Under the pieces are notes generated by a model. The model had not been told where the DNA came from and searched no databases. It worked only from the letters and a program-made list of their open reading frames with translations. Below are positions 30,034 through 34,543 of a stretch of 34,543 nucleotides of DNA, piece by piece. Position 1 is the stretch's first letter; each line of letters starts with the position of its first letter. This DNA is from DATMXS01 sp050260275. Its GTDB lineage: Bacteria; Acidobacteriota; Terriglobia; Bryobacterales; Bryobacteraceae. The translations under genes and the position numbers were made by a program. The stretch spans positions 1-34,543 of the forward strand of contig JBLNBX010000169.1 of the NCBI GenBank assembly GCA_050260275.1, read 5' to 3'.

Positions 30034-31374
30034 ATGCAAAGCACCGTCATGCGTCTTGCTCTGGCGGCCATTGTCGTTCTGGCGTCGCTTCAGTCGCGCG
30101 CTCACGCTGCGGATGTACTCGCGCCCACCCCGCCTATGGGATGGAATAGCTGGGACTGCTACGGCACGACGGTGACCGAGGACGAGGTCAAGGCCAACGC
30201 CGATTTCATGGCGCGGCACCTGAAAAAGCATGGTTGGCAGTACGTCGTAGTGGACATCCAGTGGTCTGAGACCAATCCGAAATCCCACGGCTACCGGGAG
30301 AACGCCGTGCTTGCGATGGATTCATACGGCCGGCTCATACCCGCCGTGAACCGTTTCCCATCTTCCGCGGAAGGGCGCGGGTTCAAGCCACTGGCGGACT
30401 ACGTCCATTCGCTGGGCCTGAAGTTCGGCATTCACATCATGCGCGGCATCCCGCGGCAGGCGGTTCGCGCCAACACCCCCATCCTGGGAACCACGCTGCG
30501 CGCCGCGGATATAGCAAACCCTCAATCGATCTGCCGCTGGAATACCGACATGTACGGCATCGACATGAGCAAGCCCGGAGCTCAGGAGTACTACGACTCC
30601 ATCGTCCGCATGTACGCCGATTGGGGCGTGGATTTCATAAAGGCCGACGACATGCTGCGGCCGCTGCACAAGGAGGAAGTCGCCGCGCTGCATCGCGCAA
30701 TTCAGAAGACCGGCCGCCCCATCGTCCTCAGTCTTTCCCCCGGCCCGGCAAAGGTGGAAGACGCCGAGTTCCTGGCCAGCCATGCCCAGATGTGGAGGGT
30801 TTCAGATGACTTCTGGGACAACTGGAAGGCGCTCCGGCACGCATTCGACCTGATTGCGCCGTGGAGCGGAAAACAGCGCCCCGGCGCGTGGCCCGACGGC
30901 GACATGCTGCCGCTCGGGCATATCGGCATTCGCGCGGAACGCGGCGACGACCGGCAATCGCTGTTCACGCGCGATGAGCAGCGCACGGTCATGAGCCTGT
31001 GGTCGATTGCGCGTTCACCGCTGATGTTTGGAGGCGACCTTCCCACCAGCGAGCAATACGCCATCGAGCTGATCACGAATGACGAGGTTCTGGCGGTCAA
31101 TCAGCAAGGCGCGAACCCCAGGGAGCTGTTCCGGCGCGGTAACCAGATCGCCTGGGTTTCGGATGCTCCGCAAGGCGGCAAGTTCCTCGCAGTCTTCAAT
31201 GTGGGCGACAGCGGAGACGAGGAAATCCGGGTGGAGCTGAAGGAGCTGGGGCTATCCGGCAAGTCCCGCGTTCGCGATTTGTGGACGCGGCAGGATATCG
31301 GAGTTTTTGATTCCGAGCTGGTGTTCCGCATCCCCGTGCATGGATCGGGGCTCTACCGCGTCACGCCGGAGTAG
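30034..31374 (+). CDS. Exported alpha-galactosidase, glycoside hydrolase family 27
   Basis: A 446-residue GH27 enzyme. After a signal peptide ending AHAA (about residue 26) comes the family start TPPMGWNSWDCYG (32-44). The nucleophile Asp205 lies in DFIKADDM and the acid/base Asp259 in WRVSDDFWDNW, at the spacing (R+4) seen in other GH27 members. ARSPLMFGGDLP and a C-terminal beta-sandwich domain (from about 360) complete the fold. It releases terminal alpha-D-galactose with retention, as on galactomannan or xyloglucan-like side chains. ATG 30034 has AAGGAG nine bases upstream; the open frame upstream to 29899 overlaps the previous gene and is rejected. It is probably cotranscribed with the gene before it, and ends convergent to GH51. 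Confidence 0.94.
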   Translation: MQSTVMRLALAAIVVLASLQSRAHAADVLAPTPPMGWNSWDCYGTTVTEDEVKANADFMARHLKKHGWQYVVVDIQWSETNPKSHGYRENAVLAMDSYGRLIPAVNRFPSSAEGRGFKPLADYVHSLGLKFGIHIMRGIPRQAVRANTPILGTTLRAADIANPQSICRWNTDMYGIDMSKPGAQEYYDSIVRMYADWGVDFIKADDMLRPLHKEEVAALHRAIQKTGRPIVLSLSPGPAKVEDAEFLASHAQMWRVSDDFWDNWKALRHAFDLIAPWSGKQRPGAWPDGDMLPLGHIGIRAERGDDRQSLFTRDEQRTVMSLWSIARSPLMFGGDLPTSEQYAIELITNDEVLAVNQQGANPRELFRRGNQIAWVSDAPQGGKFLAVFNVGDSGDEEIRVELKELGLSGKSRVRDLWTRQDIGVFDSELVFRIPVHGSGLYRVTPE

Positions 31375-31441
31375 CGCGCGATAGGCGAGGGGATTCCGGA
31401 TCGTGAAGTTCGCGCCGGGAGCTCCCGCGTGAAACCGCAGC

Positions 31442-31485
31442 GGTGAAAAAAGCGGGTCCGAGGCCGGGGACTGCCCCGGACCCGC
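31442..31485 (-). terminator. Strong intrinsic terminator of the GH51 operon
   Basis: On the minus strand a long stem GCGGGTCCG/CGGACCCGC with an inner GGGG/CCCC pairing is followed directly by six T. It begins five bases after the GH51 stop. On the plus strand no T-run follows, so it acts mainly on the minus strand. Confidence 0.88.
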
Positions 31486-31489
31486 AGGT

Positions 31490-33574
31490 TCAGCGCCTCG
31501 CGAACTCGTAGATTACGATGCTGTGCGGTGCAACGCGCAGCAAAGCGGGGTCGTTCGCGGGCTCCTGGGAGATCTGCACATCCTTGCTGTTAAGTCCGGT
31601 CACGGAGGTCAGGCTGGGACCCCACATACGCCAGGACTTGCCACCGGGCTGAAGCTGGATTCCCTTAACGTCGAGCGCGAGCTCCTGGACGGATTCGGTC
31701 GGATTGATGACCGCGATGGTGAGCGCTTTGCCGTCCTCTGTGAGCGCGGCGCTCACGTCGACCGGGTACGTCGGGCTGCCCGCGTTGATGCGGGGCTGGT
31801 CGCCGCCCACCGGATACTTGGGACCGGGGACCGGCGACGTACCGCTCACCTCGACCGGCACGGTTCCGAAATGGTCGCGGTAGAGCTTGAACAGGAGTCC
31901 CGTCGTGTTCAGAGCCGCCTCGGTCTCGTTGAAGTCGATGGCTCCCGTACCCATCGTGTGGCCGGCCATGATGATCAGGCCGGAGTGGCGGAACATCTCG
32001 TGGAACACCATCGCGTGCGCCAGTTGCAGCATGAGATTGTTCCCCGAAGACCGGGTGTAGGCCCATTCATCGAGGGCCATCGGGACCCGCTTGGCCGCAG
32101 CCGCCGGGATCCGCTTGTAGTACTCCTCGTACGCCTCAACCTTGTTGCGCACGCGGTTCGCCGGCCGGCGCACCCAGTCGAGGAGATCTTCCTTGATGTC
32201 GATGCGTCTGGCCTGCTTCAGGTCGTACCGCTGGTTGGCGTAGGAGTAGAAGTGCTCGGACATGATGTCGATGTTGTCCAGGCAGTGAGTGAGCAGCCCG
32301 CCCGTCCAGTCGGCTGCCGATCCGAAATCGGGCGTTTGTTTGCCGATGAGCCGCTGCGAGATGCCGTAGATCGTCATCTCTTCAGGCGTCGCGCCGGTGG
32401 CCAGAAGCTTGATGGTGGGGTCAACTTTCTTCATGGCCTTGGCGAACATGTTGTGCTTGATGACGTACTGCTCGAGCGCCATGTGGCCGAACTGCCACGT
32501 GCCGTACATCTCGTTGCCGATGCCCCACCACTTCACGTTGTAAGGCGCCGGGTGCCCGTTGGCCGCGCGCAGTTTTCCCATCGGCGTGTCGGCCGAGCCG
32601 TTCACGTACTCGACAAGCTCGGCGGCGCTTCGCGCCTCGCCAAAACCGGCATTGACGCTGATGAACGCATCGACGCCGAGAAGCTCGCACATGGTCAGGA
32701 ACTCATCGGTTCCGACATCGTTCGGCTGCACCGCCGACCATACTGGATCCCAGATGGGCGGCCGCTTGTCCGGGTCGCCGATGGCGTCCTTCCAGTCGTG
32801 GGCCGAAAGGAAGTTGCCGCCGGGGAAGCGCCACATGCCGGTGCGCAGGTCCCTCAACAGCGCCATGATGTCCGGCCGGAAGCCACGGATATTGTCCGCC
32901 GGCATCAACGAAACCGCGCCGACACGGAACGTGCCCTGTCCCGTTGCGTAGATCTCGATGCGGCCGTTGTTGGTATCCGCGCCCGCGGTGAACTTGAGCG
33001 GAAACCTGGTGTAGGTTGAGTTGGCTTTTGAGATCGGGATGGTTTGGCGGTCGCCGGGGGCGTCGCCCCAGACCAGGCTGACAACGACCTTCGCTCCCCG
33101 ATCGGCGGCAAGCACCACTCGCCCGGTGTACTCCTTGCCCTTGCGCAGCACCAGCCCGGCCTGCCTGATGCCCCGCGGCTCGGCGCCATCAAGTGTTATG
33201 ACAGGGCTGTGATCGCCCACCCACGGAGTTTTCGTGTCCATCGTGACGGAGGAGTCCGGCCCGATGGGCACCCAGCGATTCGCGCGACGGCCACGCATCG
33301 CCCGAGAGGTGGCAGCCTGCTGCTGCGGCTGGGCTGACGTGACCGGATAGTAGAACTTGCGGTCGTCGAGCATCTCGGCCCACATGCTGCGGTTTACCAG
33401 ATCGCCGATGTGCTCGATGAACTGGCCGTAGATGTATGGCGAGATTGGCGGGGCCGTCTTGCTTGCATCAATCGTGACGGCGATCCGCTGCCCGGGTGTA
33501 CTGCCGGTCTGAGCGCTGGCCGCGGCTATGGCAAGCGCGGCTAGCAAGAGCAGCGGCACTGATCTCTTGAGCAT
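31490..33574 (-). CDS. Exported alpha-L-arabinofuranosidase, glycoside hydrolase family 51
   Basis: A 694-residue GH51 enzyme with a signal peptide (LLLLAALAIAAASAQ). Family landmarks are SPYIYGQFIEHIGD (45-58), MWRFPGGNFLSAHDWKD (247-263), the acid/base Glu355 in WGIGNEMYG (350-358) and the nucleophile Glu503 in ALDEWAY (500-506). A carbohydrate-binding-like insert (about 105-225) precedes the TIM barrel, and a C-terminal beta-sandwich ends the protein. It removes alpha-L-arabinofuranosyl groups from arabinan, arabinoxylan or arabinogalactan with retention. The ATG at 33574 has an excellent AGGAGGG site four bases upstream. It lies 46 bases after the GH5-like gene, in the same operon, and ends at a strong terminator. 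Confidence 0.95.
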   Translation of the reverse strand: MLKRSVPLLLLAALAIAAASAQTGSTPGQRIAVTIDASKTAPPISPYIYGQFIEHIGDLVNRSMWAEMLDDRKFYYPVTSAQPQQQAATSRAMRGRRANRWVPIGPDSSVTMDTKTPWVGDHSPVITLDGAEPRGIRQAGLVLRKGKEYTGRVVLAADRGAKVVVSLVWGDAPGDRQTIPISKANSTYTRFPLKFTAGADTNNGRIEIYATGQGTFRVGAVSLMPADNIRGFRPDIMALLRDLRTGMWRFPGGNFLSAHDWKDAIGDPDKRPPIWDPVWSAVQPNDVGTDEFLTMCELLGVDAFISVNAGFGEARSAAELVEYVNGSADTPMGKLRAANGHPAPYNVKWWGIGNEMYGTWQFGHMALEQYVIKHNMFAKAMKKVDPTIKLLATGATPEEMTIYGISQRLIGKQTPDFGSAADWTGGLLTHCLDNIDIMSEHFYSYANQRYDLKQARRIDIKEDLLDWVRRPANRVRNKVEAYEEYYKRIPAAAAKRVPMALDEWAYTRSSGNNLMLQLAHAMVFHEMFRHSGLIIMAGHTMGTGAIDFNETEAALNTTGLLFKLYRDHFGTVPVEVSGTSPVPGPKYPVGGDQPRINAGSPTYPVDVSAALTEDGKALTIAVINPTESVQELALDVKGIQLQPGGKSWRMWGPSLTSVTGLNSKDVQISQEPANDPALLRVAPHSIVIYEFARR

Positions 33575-33620
33575 TAGTCCCTCCTTGCGTCAGGCTGGCG
33601 TTTCAAGCCCGGCACTGAAC

Positions 33621-34543
33621 TCAGTTGACCGAGGCAGGCGGCCGTCCGCGTCTCGGGTCGTCCTTCGGCAACTGATACGGCTCCAAAGCCGCCGTAAACT
33701 TTTCGAGCGCAGCGCGCAGCGCGGGGATATTCGGCGCGCCCTTGCGCAACATAGCCACCGTCCGCGTGGGCGGGTCGTACATCGCGATGAGCTGGCCGGC
33801 CTCGAGGAGATGAGCAGATATCTCCGCGAGATCCAGACCGGCCTCCCAATTCGGGTTCGCGGAGGCTAGCCACTTCCTGTTTTCGGCCACCGCCCTGGTG
33901 ATGGCGCCCTCGCGGTCCGGCGCGGCCAGCATCACATCATCCGCCCGGTTCCGAAACATGCCGAAAAGGGCTGCCACAATCGTTGGATCGCGGATGGTTC
34001 CGTTGGGGTGGAACACGCCATGCACCGTGCCCCACTGGTGCGTGATCATCAGCTCCCAGATGTACCAGCCGACTTTCGCGTTCATATGCTCTTCGAGCGC
34101 GACGTCATAGGGGTTGGCCCGGGCGATGCAGCCGATCTCCGTGTTGATCAGCGGTTTGCCAACCTTTTCCGCGTATGCCTTGGCTTTGGCGATATCGGCG
34201 CGGATGGCGGCGCGGGTGGACAGGTAGTTGTGGAACGACAGCACATCCACCGCCTCGCCCATCTCGATCATGTTGTCCGAGAACGCAGCGCCTATCGTCA
34301 CGGGCGTTACGGGGTCGAGCTCGCGGAACATCTTGGCCATGTAGACCGCGTGCTCCATGCGGGTACGATTTGCCGGCGTGGGCGGCAGGGCGCAGCAGTC
34401 AGGTTCGTTGGATACGTCCCAGATGAACAGCCCCGGTTCCTTGCCGATGGTGGCGACCAGGTCGGCGACGAACTCTCTGGACTCCGGCCACCTCTCCTTG
34501 TTCATCGAGACGCCGCGCGCGTATTGAATGGTGGGCATGACTC
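33621..34543 (-). CDS. GH5-like glycosidase (clan GH-A), 5' end outside the window
   Basis: The visible part is 305 residues from a Met at 34538, but the frame stays open into the window edge. The sequence begins in the middle of a TIM barrel, so the true start is beyond the window. Clan GH-A landmarks are visible: the acid/base Glu in FIWDVSNEPD, HNY in VLSFHNYLS, the nucleophile Glu in PLINTEIGC, and the last strands GWYIWELMITHQW and GVFHPNGTIRDP. This resembles GH5-type cellulase/mannanase-like enzymes; the substrate is not fixed. A short C-terminal extension (LPKDDPRRGRPPASVN) is low in complexity. It forms an operon with the GH51 gene 46 bases downstream. Confidence 0.82.
   Translation of the reverse strand, partial: VMPTIQYARGVSMNKERWPESREFVADLVATIGKEPGLFIWDVSNEPDCCALPPTPANRTRMEHAVYMAKMFRELDPVTPVTIGAAFSDNMIEMGEAVDVLSFHNYLSTRAAIRADIAKAKAYAEKVGKPLINTEIGCIARANPYDVALEEHMNAKVGWYIWELMITHQWGTVHGVFHPNGTIRDPTIVAALFGMFRNRADDVMLAAPDREGAITRAVAENRKWLASANPNWEAGLDLAEISAHLLEAGQLIAMYDPPTRTVAMLRKGAPNIPALRAALEKFTAALEPYQLPKDDPRRGRPPASVN

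Noticed and set aside
27477..30071. An 864-codon open frame antisense to the Tat-exported glycosidase-like gene
   Set aside because: No start signal and no recognisable domain; the plus-strand frame has a Tat signal and a plausible fold.

Overview
The window looks like a chromosomal segment from a GC-rich Acidobacteriota-type bacterium, most like Bryobacteraceae/Solibacter. The clues are a SusC/Oar-like TonB-dependent receptor with an N-terminal carboxypeptidase-regulatory-like domain and no SusD partner, a membrane regulator that joins a winged-helix domain to malectin domains, many exported glycosidases and peptidases, and hairpin-rich intergenic repeats. Taxonomy is inferred from gene content only; there is no rRNA or tRNA in the window.

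Left part (1-15.9 kb), mostly housekeeping and envelope genes. It holds the edge of a probable anti-sigma gene and its ECF sigma factor, tatA with a very good promoter, HU, a YbaL/KefB-like cation:proton antiporter, a DnaC-like ATPase with a zinc knuckle, coproheme decarboxylase (hemQ/chdC) with an NTF2-like partner, and two adjacent phage-holin-4-like membrane proteins. These are followed by a HIT protein, an S41 (CtpA-like) protein that has lost its catalytic Ser and Lys, an FmdB-type zinc ribbon behind a near-perfect CIRCE operator, a PAP2-type membrane phosphatase, an exported two-domain VOC protein, an exported M28 peptidase and a class-C beta-lactamase-like esterase. Two gene-free stretches (about 4.14-4.5 kb and 6.8-7.3 kb) hold arrays of short hairpins that look like two decayed copies of one repeat family.

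Right part (16.2-34.5 kb), a polysaccharide-utilisation locus. It starts with a GH95 fucosidase-type enzyme. A divergent pair follows: a membrane-spanning winged-helix/malectin regulator on the minus strand and the TonB-dependent receptor on the plus strand, with inverted repeats between them. Behind the receptor come an exported all-alpha glycosidase-like protein, a Tat-exported glycoside-hydrolase-like protein and a GH27 alpha-galactosidase. Facing them are a GH51 alpha-L-arabinofuranosidase and a GH5-like glycosidase cut by the window end. The enzyme set (fucose, galactose and arabinofuranose removal plus a clan GH-A hydrolase) fits plant hemicellulose or arabinogalactan side chains, with malectin domains probably sensing a sugar outside the cytoplasmic membrane and the winged helix acting on DNA inside.

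The strongest observations are the CIRCE-controlled zinc-ribbon gene, the dead S41 protease, the one-protein trans-membrane carbohydrate regulator with candidate operators, and two exported glycosidase-like proteins that I cannot place in a known family.
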